A DNA stretch of 64,000 nucleotides from Gelidibacter salicanalis (GTDB taxonomy: Bacteria > Bacteroidota > Bacteroidia > Flavobacteriales > Flavobacteriaceae), in contig NZ_JAEHJZ010000008.1 of assembly GCF_016469035.1 (NCBI RefSeq), forward strand, positions 54,201 to 118,200. Reading direction: 5' to 3'. The notes beneath the pieces were generated by a model. That model was not told the origin of the DNA. It did not search any database and saw nothing but the letters and a program-made list of their open reading frames with translations. Position 1 is the stretch's first letter; every line of letters begins with the position of its first letter. The translations under genes and the position numbers were made by a program. This document shows positions 25,681-33,597 of the stretch, piece after piece.

Positions 25681-25998
25681 ATGGCATTAGAAATAACAGA
25701 TGCAAACTTTGAAGAAATGGTTTTAAAAAGTGATAAACCAGTAATGGTAGATTTTTGGGCAGCTTGGTGCGGACCATGCAGGATGGTTGGCCCGATCATT
25801 GACCAAATTAGTGAAGAATATGAAGGTAAAGCTTTAGTGGGTAAAGTTGACGTAGATGCAAATCAGGAATTTGCTGCCAAGTATGGTGTGCGTAACATCC
25901 CAACCGTATTAGTGTTCCAAAACGGAGAAGTTGTTGGAAGACAAGTAGGTGTAGCTCCTAAAAATGCTTACACTGACGCTATTGACGGACTTTTATAG
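25681..25998 (+). CDS. trxA: thioredoxin
   Basis: A 105-residue cytoplasmic thioredoxin, the general disulfide reductant. The active site is WCGPC (Trp29, Cys30, Cys33) within VDFWAAWCGPCRM. The cis-proline segment NIPTVLVFQNGE and the final glycine-rich helix are present. Length is standard. It is a single gene with its own promoter and a strong terminator at 26109-26137. Confidence 0.96.
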   Translation: MALEITDANFEEMVLKSDKPVMVDFWAAWCGPCRMVGPIIDQISEEYEGKALVGKVDVDANQEFAAKYGVRNIPTVLVFQNGEVVGRQVGVAPKNAYTDAIDGLL

Positions 25999-26108
25999 AT
26001 CGTTTTTTAACAGAATTGGCATTTGTCGCTAAGGCCATTTTATATGTGCTAAGGGTAATGTATGATCCATTTTCTGTTAGTAACAATAGAATAATCAGAT
26101 AAAATGAT

Positions 26109-26137
26109 AAAAGGTTTGCTGTTATGGTAAACCTTTT
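26109..26137 (+). terminator. intrinsic terminator of trxA
   Basis: AAAAGGTTT (26109-26117) pairs with AAACCTTTT (26129-26137), followed by more T residues. It lies between trxA and clpP. Confidence 0.75.
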
Positions 26138-26164
26138 TTTAATTTAGATAAAAAATTAAGAATA

Positions 26165-26710
26165 ATGAGCGATAAAAAGAAAATACAAGATGCTATTGAC
26201 AGCAAATTGATAGAAGAGCGTAAAGTGTTCCTTTGGGGACAGGTAGATGACAAATCGGCAAAACATGTGGTTGACCGTTTGATGTATTTGGATGCTTTAG
26301 AGACCAAAGACATTCATTTATATATCAATAGTCCGGGAGGTTACGTGACCTCAGGTTTCGCTATTTATGACTGTATGAGGTCTTTAAAGAGTGAGGTTTC
26401 TACCATTTGTACTGGATTTGCAGCCTCAATGGGGTCAATTTTGTTGTCAGCAGGAGAAAAAGGCAAACGTTTTATTCAGCCTCACGCCCGTGTGATGATT
26501 CATCAACCAAGTGGTGGTGCGCGTGGACCTGCAAGTGATATTGAAATTACGGCTCAGGAAATCATTAAAACTAAAGAGTTAAGTGCACGCTTATTAGCGG
26601 AAAATTGTGGTCAGACGTTGGAAAAGGTCATGAAAGACTTTAATCGTGACCATTGGATGGGTGCCGATGAATCTGTGGCTTATGGCATTGTTGACGAAAT
26701 TTTGAAATAA
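26165..26710 (+). CDS. clpP: ATP-dependent Clp protease proteolytic subunit (short paralogue)
   Basis: A 181-residue ClpP serine protease subunit. The catalytic triad is recognisable as Ser88 (GFAASMG), His113 (MIHQPSGG) and Asp162 (NRDHWM). The oxyanion NSPGGYVTSG loop is near residue 55. It lacks the N-terminal propeptide and is shorter than the usual 195-220 residues. It is not next to clpX or tig, so it is probably a second ClpP paralogue rather than the main one. The partner ATPase is unknown. Confidence 0.88.
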   Translation: MSDKKKIQDAIDSKLIEERKVFLWGQVDDKSAKHVVDRLMYLDALETKDIHLYINSPGGYVTSGFAIYDCMRSLKSEVSTICTGFAASMGSILLSAGEKGKRFIQPHARVMIHQPSGGARGPASDIEITAQEIIKTKELSARLLAENCGQTLEKVMKDFNRDHWMGADESVAYGIVDEILK

Positions 26711-26795
26711 TAGGAATTGGAGTGTTTGTTTCGAAATGAACTATATTAAGAATGTATCGAGAATCTAATGGAAATAACTAAAGGTTCTCGATATA

Positions 26796-26830
26796 TTTTT
26801 AGATATCCTGCTGAGCAGGTTATCTAAAAA
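26796..26830. repeat. long intergenic hairpin
   Basis: TTTTTAGATA (26796-26805) pairs with TATCTAAAAA (26821-26830), and CCTGC pairs with GCAGG inside. That gives about 15 base pairs with one mismatch and a 3-nt loop. It has no downstream T-run on either strand, so it is not a classic terminator. It could stabilise the clpP mRNA end. Confidence 0.5.
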
Positions 26831-26993
26831 CACTCGAACTGACATTATTATATATTTTAAATTTTTGTGATGAAATTTTGCAAGATCTAATGGGTATTAC
26901 CAGCATTAAGATATGGCTTCTAAAAGTATAAAACGGTGTTTTAATAATCTTAATACTTAATACTAAAAGCAAAGCGGTCTAACATCTTATTCA

Positions 26994-27923
26994 ATGAATT
27001 TACAGGCAGAACTTAATAAAACCGGAGGATTTAAAAACCTCGAACTCCTCGCCAAACAGGTAGTGGAAGGCTTTATTGCGGGGATGCACAAAAGTCCGTT
27101 TCATGGGTTTTCAGCAGAATTTGCGGAACATAAGATTTACAACCAAGGTGAAAGTACCAAGCATATTGATTGGAAGCTGTATGCCAAAACCGACAAGTTG
27201 TTTACCAAGCGCTATGACGAGGAAACCAATTTACGGTGCCATTTGATTATTGATAACAGTAGCTCAATGCATTATCCTGAGATGACATCGTTTTCGATTG
27301 ATAAGCTGAACAAAATAGCGTTTGCAGCGTTGGCATCAGCAAGTTTGATGCACATCCTTAAAAAGCAGCGTGATGCCGTGGGCATGAGTATTTATAGTGA
27401 TGCTTATGATTACTATGCTCCAGAAAAAGGGAGTGAACGTCACCATCACATGTTATTGGGCGAACTGAGTAAAACAGTCGTTCAGAAACCCATTCAAAAA
27501 CAAACGGAGACCTATACGTATTTACATCAAATTGCCGAGAAACTTCATAGACGATCATTGATCTTCTTTTTTACGGATATGTTCCAAACAACCACTGACG
27601 ACTCTAAGGTGTTTGAGGCGCTCCGGCATTTAAGACATAAAAAGCACGAAGTGGTATTGTTTCATGTATTTGATAAAGGTAAAGAGGTGACGTTCGATTT
27701 TGAAAACACGCCTAAGAAGTTTGTAGATGTCGAGACAGGTGCACAGATCAATATGTATCCAGAAACTATAAAAGAGGCTTATGAGAAGGCGGTAAGTTCT
27801 TATTTTGACGCGTTACGGCTGAAATGTGGTCAATATCAAATTAAATATGTAGAGGCAGACATCACAAAGAATTTCGATAAGATCCTGACAACATACATGG
27901 TAGAGCGCGGGAAATTTAAGTAG
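26994..27923 (+). CDS. DUF58 domain protein (vWA-like)
   Basis: A 309-residue DUF58 protein. The family hallmark is the segment GQGESTKHIDWKLYAKTDKLFTKRYDEETN-like (about residues 50-80), followed by LIIDNSSSMHYPE, a MIDAS-like DxSxS, near residue 86. In Bacteroidota these proteins usually accompany MoxR ATPases and BatA/BatD proteins in envelope or aerotolerance loci. Here it is alone on this strand, directly before tRNA-Asp. No signal peptide is present. The exact function is unknown. Confidence 0.82.
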   Translation: MNLQAELNKTGGFKNLELLAKQVVEGFIAGMHKSPFHGFSAEFAEHKIYNQGESTKHIDWKLYAKTDKLFTKRYDEETNLRCHLIIDNSSSMHYPEMTSFSIDKLNKIAFAALASASLMHILKKQRDAVGMSIYSDAYDYYAPEKGSERHHHMLLGELSKTVVQKPIQKQTETYTYLHQIAEKLHRRSLIFFFTDMFQTTTDDSKVFEALRHLRHKKHEVVLFHVFDKGKEVTFDFENTPKKFVDVETGAQINMYPETIKEAYEKAVSSYFDALRLKCGQYQIKYVEADITKNFDKILTTYMVERGKFK

Positions 27924-27954
27924 GAAATTTTTTTTTAAAAAACCGCAAAAAATA

Positions 27955-27985
27955 TTTGCGATATTGAAAATGCAGTGTATATTTG
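27955..27985 (+). promoter_or_regulatory. Bacteroidota-type promoter of tRNA-Asp
   Basis: A -33 TTTG (27955-27958) and a -7 TATATTTG (27978-27985) are separated by 19 bases, the textbook spacing for the Bacteroidota housekeeping sigma factor. It lies 58 bases before the tRNA. Confidence 0.75.
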
Positions 27986-28043
27986 CACCCGCCTGAGCGA
28001 TGAAAACGATAAGTTTAGTCGGGTAGGCTTGCATTAACGCAAC

Positions 28044-28117
28044 GGTCTGGTAGTTCAGTTGGTTAGAATGCCGCCCTGTCACGGCGGAGGTCGCGGGTTC
28101 GAGTCCCGTCCAGACCG
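28044..28117 (+). tRNA. tRNA-Asp (GTC)
   Basis: A full cloverleaf: acceptor stem GGTCTGG/CCAGACC, D arm with AGTTCAGTTGGTTAGAA, and anticodon stem CCGCC/GGCGG around CTGTCAC with anticodon GTC at 28078-28080. The T arm has GGTTCGAGTCC, and the discriminator is G28117. CCA is not encoded. A terminator follows at 28142. A tyrosine recombinase starts 229 bases downstream, so the tRNA 3' end is the probable attachment site of the island. Confidence 0.97.
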
Positions 28118-28141
28118 CGGAAGAGGTTGTTAAAAGCCTTC

Positions 28142-28175
28142 AAAACCCTGTAAATCTTATGATTTACGGGGTTTT
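28142..28175 (+). terminator. intrinsic terminator after tRNA-Asp
   Basis: AAAACCCTGTAAATC (28142-28156) pairs with GATTTACGGGGTTTT (28161-28175), allowing one wobble or mismatch, around a TTAT loop. Confidence 0.75.
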
Positions 28176-28345
28176 ATGCTTTTCAGGAAATCATAGAATT
28201 TGGTTCTATTTGATTCTGAAAGGTCACAAATCGTCAACATCTTTTGATTCTCCTAACTATGTTGACAGAATGATGTATCTTAATACCATATTTTAGTTGA
28301 TTTGACTTTCGTCTATATAATGTTTAACCATTAAAGACGACAACT

Positions 28346-29566
28346 ATGAGAACTTCTTCAACATTTTCAGTACTGTTTTGGGCATACGGTAAACGCGCCG
28401 TAAATAACAAAGCAAACATTTACGTGCGAATTACTTCAAACGGAAAACGTGTCAACATAAGTCTTAAAAAGAAAATCAATATTGCTACTTGGGATGAAAA
28501 ATCTCAAAGAGCGAAAGGGAAAGATAAGGATTCACGTATTTTGAATTTATATTTGAATGAAGTGCAATCAAAAATCTATCGGATTTATGAAGAACTAAAA
28601 ACAGCAGATAAGCCGTTTACCTCTCAAATGATTAAGGCTAAATTTCTAGGAGAGGATAAAAGGCACTTTACCTTTCGAGCTCTTATTGATTATTATAACA
28701 ATAAGATGCAGCACAAGCTGCACATAAATACGAAAGGCCAATATAAAACTAGCCAAAAGTATATGTTATTGTATATTTCTGATGAATACAAGTTAACAGA
28801 TATGCCTCTTTCTGACCTTGACTATGGTTTTGTAATAGGTTTTGAGAATTTTCTTCGTTCCTACATCCCAAAGATTGGACAACCCAAAATTGGAAACAAT
28901 ACAGCAATGAAGCATATTAAACGTTTGCGTAGAATGGTAACTCTTGGTTACCGAATGGAATGGATTGATAGAGATCCATTTGTCAATTTTAAAATGAAGA
29001 TTGAGAAGAAAGAGCGAGGATTCCTTACAAAGGCAGAACTACAAGCTGTTGAAGATTTAAATTCCTCAATTGAACGTCTGGTTATTGTTCGAGATTTATT
29101 TGTTTTCAGTTGCTACACAGGTATATCCTATAGTGATATCATGGAATTGACAAGCAAAAACATTGTGAGTGGAATAGATGGTAATCCTTGGATAATGGCT
29201 ACGAGAACAAAGACTGGAACTCCGTTTAAAATCCCGTTATTAGCAAAGGCTGGATATTTAATTGATAAATACAGTGAGCATATAAGGACTTGTGAAACTG
29301 ATAATCTTTTACCCAAACTGTCCAATCAAAAATTGAACAGCTATCTGAAGGAAATAGCAGATCTTTGTAGTATCAAAAAAAATCTTACTTTTCATATGGC
29401 ACGACATACCTTTGCTACGATTGTGACCTTAAGTAATGGAGTGCCAATCGAAACAGTTTCTAAATTACTAGGTCATACTAAATTGACAACAACCCAAATT
29501 TATGCACAGGTAGTGGAAAAAAAGGTAAGTCAGGATATGGAAAAATTGAAATTGATATTGGAGTGA
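28346..29566 (+). CDS. tyrosine recombinase (site-specific integrase)
   Basis: A 406-residue phage-type integrase. The N-terminal arm-binding domain covers about 1-105 and the SAM-like core-binding domain about 105-215. The catalytic domain contains CYTGISYSDIMELT, where the first catalytic Arg is replaced, as in IntDOT-type Bacteroidota recombinases. It also has the HMARHTFAT box (HxxR) and LGHTKLTTTQIYAQV with the nucleophilic Tyr. It lies directly downstream of tRNA-Asp and points into the accessory region, as expected for the integrase of a genomic island or integrative element. No relaxase or transfer genes are visible in the window. Confidence 0.9.
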   Translation: MRTSSTFSVLFWAYGKRAVNNKANIYVRITSNGKRVNISLKKKINIATWDEKSQRAKGKDKDSRILNLYLNEVQSKIYRIYEELKTADKPFTSQMIKAKFLGEDKRHFTFRALIDYYNNKMQHKLHINTKGQYKTSQKYMLLYISDEYKLTDMPLSDLDYGFVIGFENFLRSYIPKIGQPKIGNNTAMKHIKRLRRMVTLGYRMEWIDRDPFVNFKMKIEKKERGFLTKAELQAVEDLNSSIERLVIVRDLFVFSCYTGISYSDIMELTSKNIVSGIDGNPWIMATRTKTGTPFKIPLLAKAGYLIDKYSEHIRTCETDNLLPKLSNQKLNSYLKEIADLCSIKKNLTFHMARHTFATIVTLSNGVPIETVSKLLGHTKLTTTQIYAQVVEKKVSQDMEKLKLILE

Positions 29567-29709
29567 CATTGAGATGAATTATTTAATGGACTGAATTGAG
29601 GTGTTCAACTCGTGAGATATGACGCAATTTATGGTCAATAAGTTTGGTCAAAACAAAGTATCAAAGACATAGGGCTTAACCAAATAAATGTCCGTAAATT
29701 ATTGAAAAA

Positions 29710-29796
29710 GCGGTCGTGGTGTTTGAGCTGACAGAAACGCTAGACTTAGGATCTGGTGGCACGAGGTGCGGAAATTTGAATCTCCACGCCAGTACC
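29710..29796 (+). pseudogene. tRNA-Leu(TAG)-like relic
   Basis: The segment reads like a degraded leucine tRNA. It has a D-arm-like region, an anticodon stem-loop CTAGA-CTTAGGA-TCTGG with TAG in place, a variable arm, a T-loop-like TTTGAATC and a 3' end CGCCAGTACC. The 5' acceptor strand (GCGGTCG) does not pair with the 3' strand, so it cannot be functional. It shares AGGTGCGGAAAT with a similar relic at 47121-47175. The interval 29567-30090 holds this relic, the palindrome at 29927-29948 and no gene. Confidence 0.45.
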
Positions 29797-29926
29797 TTTT
29801 AAAGGTGATGATAGTCGTAGAGAGTCTCTCAATTTTAGGTTTTTTTTGCTCAGGTGCAACATTGGTGCAGCATTAATTTTTTTATTGTGAAAGGGACTAT
29901 CTGATAAAGTGTGTAAGTTAAAACAA

Positions 29927-29948
29927 TAGCGGGGGCCGGCCCCCGCTA
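29927..29948. repeat. 22-bp GC-rich perfect palindrome
   Basis: TAGCGGGGGCCGGCCCCCGC followed by TA reads identically on both strands. Its core is almost pure G+C in a region otherwise about 30 percent GC. No T-run follows, so it is not an obvious terminator. It lies between the integrase region and the esterase end. Confidence 0.7.
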
Positions 29949-30090
29949 ATGTTTGATTATAAAAAAAGTGTTCTAATTAAATTTTTTAATATTGAATTCA
30001 ACTTTCTCTTTTCATCCCAACTTTATAAAGGGCTACAAACGAAGAAAGATGTACCCTGCTTTATGTTTAATATGATTCAAAACCTAGAAC

Positions 30091-30897
30091 TTATGATTCT
30101 TTCTTTATAAAATCAAAAAACAACAGAGTATCTTGAATGTGCTTTTGCCAATAGGACCATTCGTGAGTACCATTAAATTCCTGATATATGTGATTCACAG
30201 CTATTTTATCGAGTTTTCTGTGCAGTTCTCTATTGTGTTCAATTAGCAAGTCATCCCTTCCACAATCAAATCGGATGGGGGGTAAGTTTTTTTTGTTTTT
30301 TTTCATCATGTCGAAAACACTGTCATCCTTCCTGCTGTTTAGATAGTGATGGTTTTCATTTTCTTCTATAAATAAATGCATCTGGTCTTTATTGGTGATT
30401 GAAGAATGTCCTGAAATTGCCTTGTATTTCTCAGGGTATTTTGCGCCAAGTCGCAATGCACCATAACCTCCCATTGATAATCCAGAAATGAACAAATCTG
30501 ATTTTGAGCTAGTACAGGTAATGTTTTCAATAACTGCATCAATTACATCTTCAACGATCCATTTCTCAAAATCAAGATTGTTATGTGGTATGTACGCAGA
30601 ACCATCACCCCATAGTCCGTCCGATGGCATGGCAATCACCATTGGTTTTATTATTCCTTTATTTATCATTCTTAAAGCGGTAAGATGCACGCCTGCTTTC
30701 TGGGTCCAAACCCAGGCACTACCATAAACGCCATGTAAAAGTGTAACTATGGGTAAGTCTTTTAAATCCTCACCAGGAGGAACAAATACACAAATGTCAC
30801 CTCTTCCTTTAAGATTATGAGTTTTTACTGTGATAAATCGAACGTGATTATTTTCAAATTCTGGTTCGGAAATTTCTGTGGTTCTGAATTTTGACAT
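30091..30897 (-). CDS. alpha/beta-hydrolase esterase of the P450 operon
   Basis: A 268-residue cytoplasmic esterase-D-like alpha/beta hydrolase. The nucleophile elbow is GLSMGG (Ser141), the acid is Asp215 or Asp216 in DCGRDDLL, and the base is His245 in FNGTHEW. An oxyanion HGVYGSAW segment is at residues 55-62. The fold family includes S-formylglutathione hydrolase, which would suit disposal of formaldehyde released by the P450, but the sequence does not settle this. It is the last gene of the operon P450 - ferredoxin - reductase - alcohol dehydrogenase - esterase, six bases after the dehydrogenase. Confidence 0.75.
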   Translation of the reverse strand: MSKFRTTEISEPEFENNHVRFITVKTHNLKGRGDICVFVPPGEDLKDLPIVTLLHGVYGSAWVWTQKAGVHLTALRMINKGIIKPMVIAMPSDGLWGDGSAYIPHNNLDFEKWIVEDVIDAVIENITCTSSKSDLFISGLSMGGYGALRLGAKYPEKYKAISGHSSITNKDQMHLFIEENENHHYLNSRKDDSVFDMMKKNKKNLPPIRFDCGRDDLLIEHNRELHRKLDKIAVNHIYQEFNGTHEWSYWQKHIQDTLLFFDFIKKES

Positions 30898-30903
30898 ATT
30901 ATT

Positions 30904-32028
30904 TTATTCGAAAACGATTACACCTTTGGCATTTTTGCCTGCCAACATATCATCAAAAGCTTGTTGCAGTTCACCAATAGTATATGTTCTAGTGATCATT
31001 TCATCTAACATTAAATCACCTTTATCATAAAGTTTCACTAATTTTGGAAAATCTATTTGTGGACGACACTTGCCGTAAAGCGGATTAATATAAATTTTAT
31101 CCCACTCAAACAAGTTCATATCAATTGAAATGGTTTCTTCTATACCACTAACTTGAACTGCTGTCCCGGCATTTCTTATCATGGCCAAAGGGGCTGCGCC
31201 TAAGGCTGGTACGGCAGTGCATTCAAATGCATAGTCTGCACCTCTACCTTCGGTTAATATTTTCACTTTTTCAGATGCCTGTAATAATCCGATATCATTT
31301 ATATCTGCAAGTATGGTGTGTGTAGCACCAAAATTTACAGCCATTTCAAGACGCTTTTTATTAATGTCTATTGCAATTATTTTAAATGCACCAGAAATTC
31401 TTGCTCCTTGAATAACATTTAAACCAACGCCCCCAGTACCTAGAATAACCGCTGAACTACCTGGAGTTAATTTTGCAGAATTTACTACCGATCCATAACC
31501 AGTCATTACACCACAGCTAATAATACTTGCCGAGGGCATAGGCATATCACTTTCTAACTTAACACAAGCCGATTCTTTAACCAAAGCGTATTCAGAAATA
31601 GTACCGATATTGAAAGAACGCTCTATAGGCTCGTTGTTCCATTTTGTGCCTTCCAAATGGGCATGACCGGGTGTGTAGCCATTTCCGCCAGCTGTTACAG
31701 GCGAATTATTTTCGCAAATATGTTGATTGCCTTCTTGACACTGAAAGCATTTCATACAAGGGGTAGCCCAATTTAAAATCACCTTATCGCCAATCTTAAA
31801 ATCTGTAATAGCGCTGCCAATCTGTTCTACAATACCTGCGCCTTCATGACCTATAACAATTGGTTTGCCCCATTTTAGAGAATCGTGATCGGTATGGCAA
31901 AGACCAGCAGCTTTTATTTTAACGATTATTTCATCTGCCTTAGGCTCTGCGATAGAGACTGTGTCGATGATAAAATTACCATCGCCTGTTGCTATTGCGC
32001 ATTTTGACTGTATCGACATATTTTTCAT
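30904..32028 (-). CDS. zinc-dependent alcohol dehydrogenase, class III-like
   Basis: A 374-residue MDR alcohol dehydrogenase. The catalytic zinc site is in AAGLCHTDHDSL and the GHEGAGIVEQIG segment. The four structural-zinc cysteines are in PCMKCFQCQEGNQHIC, and GTGGVGLNVIQGA binds NAD. It is closest to class III/formaldehyde dehydrogenase-type enzymes. A Zn ADH next to the P450 is conserved in porphyran-using flavobacteria. As I recall, published work found it necessary for 6-O-methyl-galactose growth but not for formaldehyde detoxification, so its real substrate is open. The start could also be the ATG at 32019. Confidence 0.8.
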   Translation of the reverse strand: MKNMSIQSKCAIATGDGNFIIDTVSIAEPKADEIIVKIKAAGLCHTDHDSLKWGKPIVIGHEGAGIVEQIGSAITDFKIGDKVILNWATPCMKCFQCQEGNQHICENNSPVTAGGNGYTPGHAHLEGTKWNNEPIERSFNIGTISEYALVKESACVKLESDMPMPSASIISCGVMTGYGSVVNSAKLTPGSSAVILGTGGVGLNVIQGARISGAFKIIAIDINKKRLEMAVNFGATHTILADINDIGLLQASEKVKILTEGRGADYAFECTAVPALGAAPLAMIRNAGTAVQVSGIEETISIDMNLFEWDKIYINPLYGKCRPQIDFPKLVKLYDKGDLMLDEMITRTYTIGELQQAFDDMLAGKNAKGVIVFE

Positions 32029-32041
32029 TTTAGTACGGAAT

Positions 32042-33286
32042 TTAAATAAAGCTGGTTGGTGTTATACCAATGGAAATATCTGAAAGTTTATTTTTATCAA
32101 TTATCTGATTTTTTTGAATAAATCTAGTTCCCAATATATACGCTTTTGCATTATTAATGGCATCAACTGCGAGTAATTCATCATCCTTAAAATACCAAAC
32201 TGATTGGCAGTTGTCCCTTTCTGTTTCTATTCGCTTAATAGTTTGATTGTACCCTTGTGATAAACCCACCATTTGTAATTTCACATCATATTGGTCTGAC
32301 CAAAACCAAGGAATGGAGTTATATGCTATGTCTTCACCACAAATAGATTTTGCCGCAATTTTTGCTTGATCCACCGCATTCTGCACTGATTCTAATCTGA
32401 TATATTTTTTGTAGTGCAAATTATAATGATAGGTACAATCACCTAAAGCATATATGTTTTCGTCATTGGTTTTGCAGTAGGCGTCAACTTTTATTCCGTC
32501 TTTAATTTCTAAACCAGCTTTCTCAGCTAATTCAGTATTTACTTTAATACCAACGCCAACGATGATGATATCTGCTTTATAGCTAGAACTATCATCACAA
32601 TGAACTTCATTGATCTTATTATGAAAATCAACTGATTTTACATTTTTATTCGATAAAATGGAAACCCCATGATTATGATGCAACTCTTCAAAATAGGTAG
32701 ACATTTCAGGAGCGGTAACACGAGAAAGCACACGTTCTTCGCGTTCTAAAACAGTTACCAAAGCGCCCTTTTTACTTAAAGATGCAGCAGTTTCTAGACC
32801 TATGTATCCACCACCAATAATGACTACTTTGTTATGGTTTTTTTTAAGTGCATTTCTAATATTAATAGCATCTTCTGCGGTTCGCATTGCAAAAACATTA
32901 TTTGCTGTATTCAACCCTTTTATTGATGGAATGAAAGGTCGTGACCCTGTTGAAATAACTAATTTATCGTAGTGCTGAACTGAACCATCAGAAATTGAGA
33001 TGCTTTTTTCTTTACGATGAATTGAGCTGATTGTTTGCCCTAATTTCAGGGTCACATTATCAGTTTCGTAATTTTGTTTCGGAAACAATAAATCGTGTTG
33101 TGTGCCTTCTTCACTCGTTAAATATGCTTTGGATAAGGGCGGTCTGTGGTAAGGGAAATCAGGATCACTATCAAATAAAATAATCTCACCTTCCCAACCT
33201 TCTTTTCGTAGCGCGAATGCGAAATTCACCCCTGCATGACTTGCGCCGATTACGACACAAATTTTATTTGATGTTTCCGTCAACAT
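32042..33286 (-). CDS. ferredoxin reductase of the P450 system
   Basis: A 414-residue FAD/NAD(P)H oxidoreductase like putidaredoxin reductase. The FAD motif is VVIGASHAGVNFAFALR (residues 11-27), the NAD(P)H motif is VVIGGGYIGLETAASL near residue 154, and YALGDC near residue 279 is the second FAD contact. It passes electrons from NAD(P)H to the 2Fe-2S ferredoxin encoded immediately upstream, whose stop codon overlaps this start by one base. Confidence 0.88.
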   Translation of the reverse strand: MLTETSNKICVVIGASHAGVNFAFALRKEGWEGEIILFDSDPDFPYHRPPLSKAYLTSEEGTQHDLLFPKQNYETDNVTLKLGQTISSIHRKEKSISISDGSVQHYDKLVISTGSRPFIPSIKGLNTANNVFAMRTAEDAINIRNALKKNHNKVVIIGGGYIGLETAASLSKKGALVTVLEREERVLSRVTAPEMSTYFEELHHNHGVSILSNKNVKSVDFHNKINEVHCDDSSSYKADIIIVGVGIKVNTELAEKAGLEIKDGIKVDAYCKTNDENIYALGDCTYHYNLHYKKYIRLESVQNAVDQAKIAAKSICGEDIAYNSIPWFWSDQYDVKLQMVGLSQGYNQTIKRIETERDNCQSVWYFKDDELLAVDAINNAKAYILGTRFIQKNQIIDKNKLSDISIGITPTSFI

Positions 33287-33594
33287 TATTTTACTACTTT
33301 TAAAACTACCCCATCAATTGCATCTGTTACATCGATTTGACAGCAAAGACGACTATATTCGCTTACATTTTCGTCGAACTCAAGCATGTCATTTTCTAAT
33401 TCACTTGGCGCTCCGATTTTCTCCCAATGCTCGGCTTCTACGTGTACATGACAGGTTGCACATGAGCAAACACCGCCACAGTCGCCGTCTATTCCTTTTA
33501 CTTTATTTTGGACTGCAAGCTCCATAACACTACCAGTAGTACCTTCTGCAATTATAGTTTCATTATCATTTGTAATAAATGTTATTGTTGCCAT
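33286..33594 (-). CDS. 2Fe-2S ferredoxin of the P450 system
   Basis: A 102-residue putidaredoxin-like ferredoxin. Cluster ligands are Cys39, Cys45, Cys48 (CGGVCSCATC) and, by analogy with putidaredoxin, Cys85 in SRLCCQID. It is the electron shuttle between the reductase and the P450. It starts three bases after the P450 stop and overlaps the reductase by one base, so all three are made together. Confidence 0.9.
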   Translation of the reverse strand: MATITFITNDNETIIAEGTTGSVMELAVQNKVKGIDGDCGGVCSCATCHVHVEAEHWEKIGAPSELENDMLEFDENVSEYSRLCCQIDVTDAIDGVVLKVVK

Positions 33595-33597
33595 TTT

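Noticed and set aside
30904-32028. Assignment of the operon ADH as formaldehyde detoxification enzyme
   Set aside because: Sequence class alone would allow it, but as I recall work on orthologues beside these P450s, formaldehyde was not their substrate, so the function is left open.
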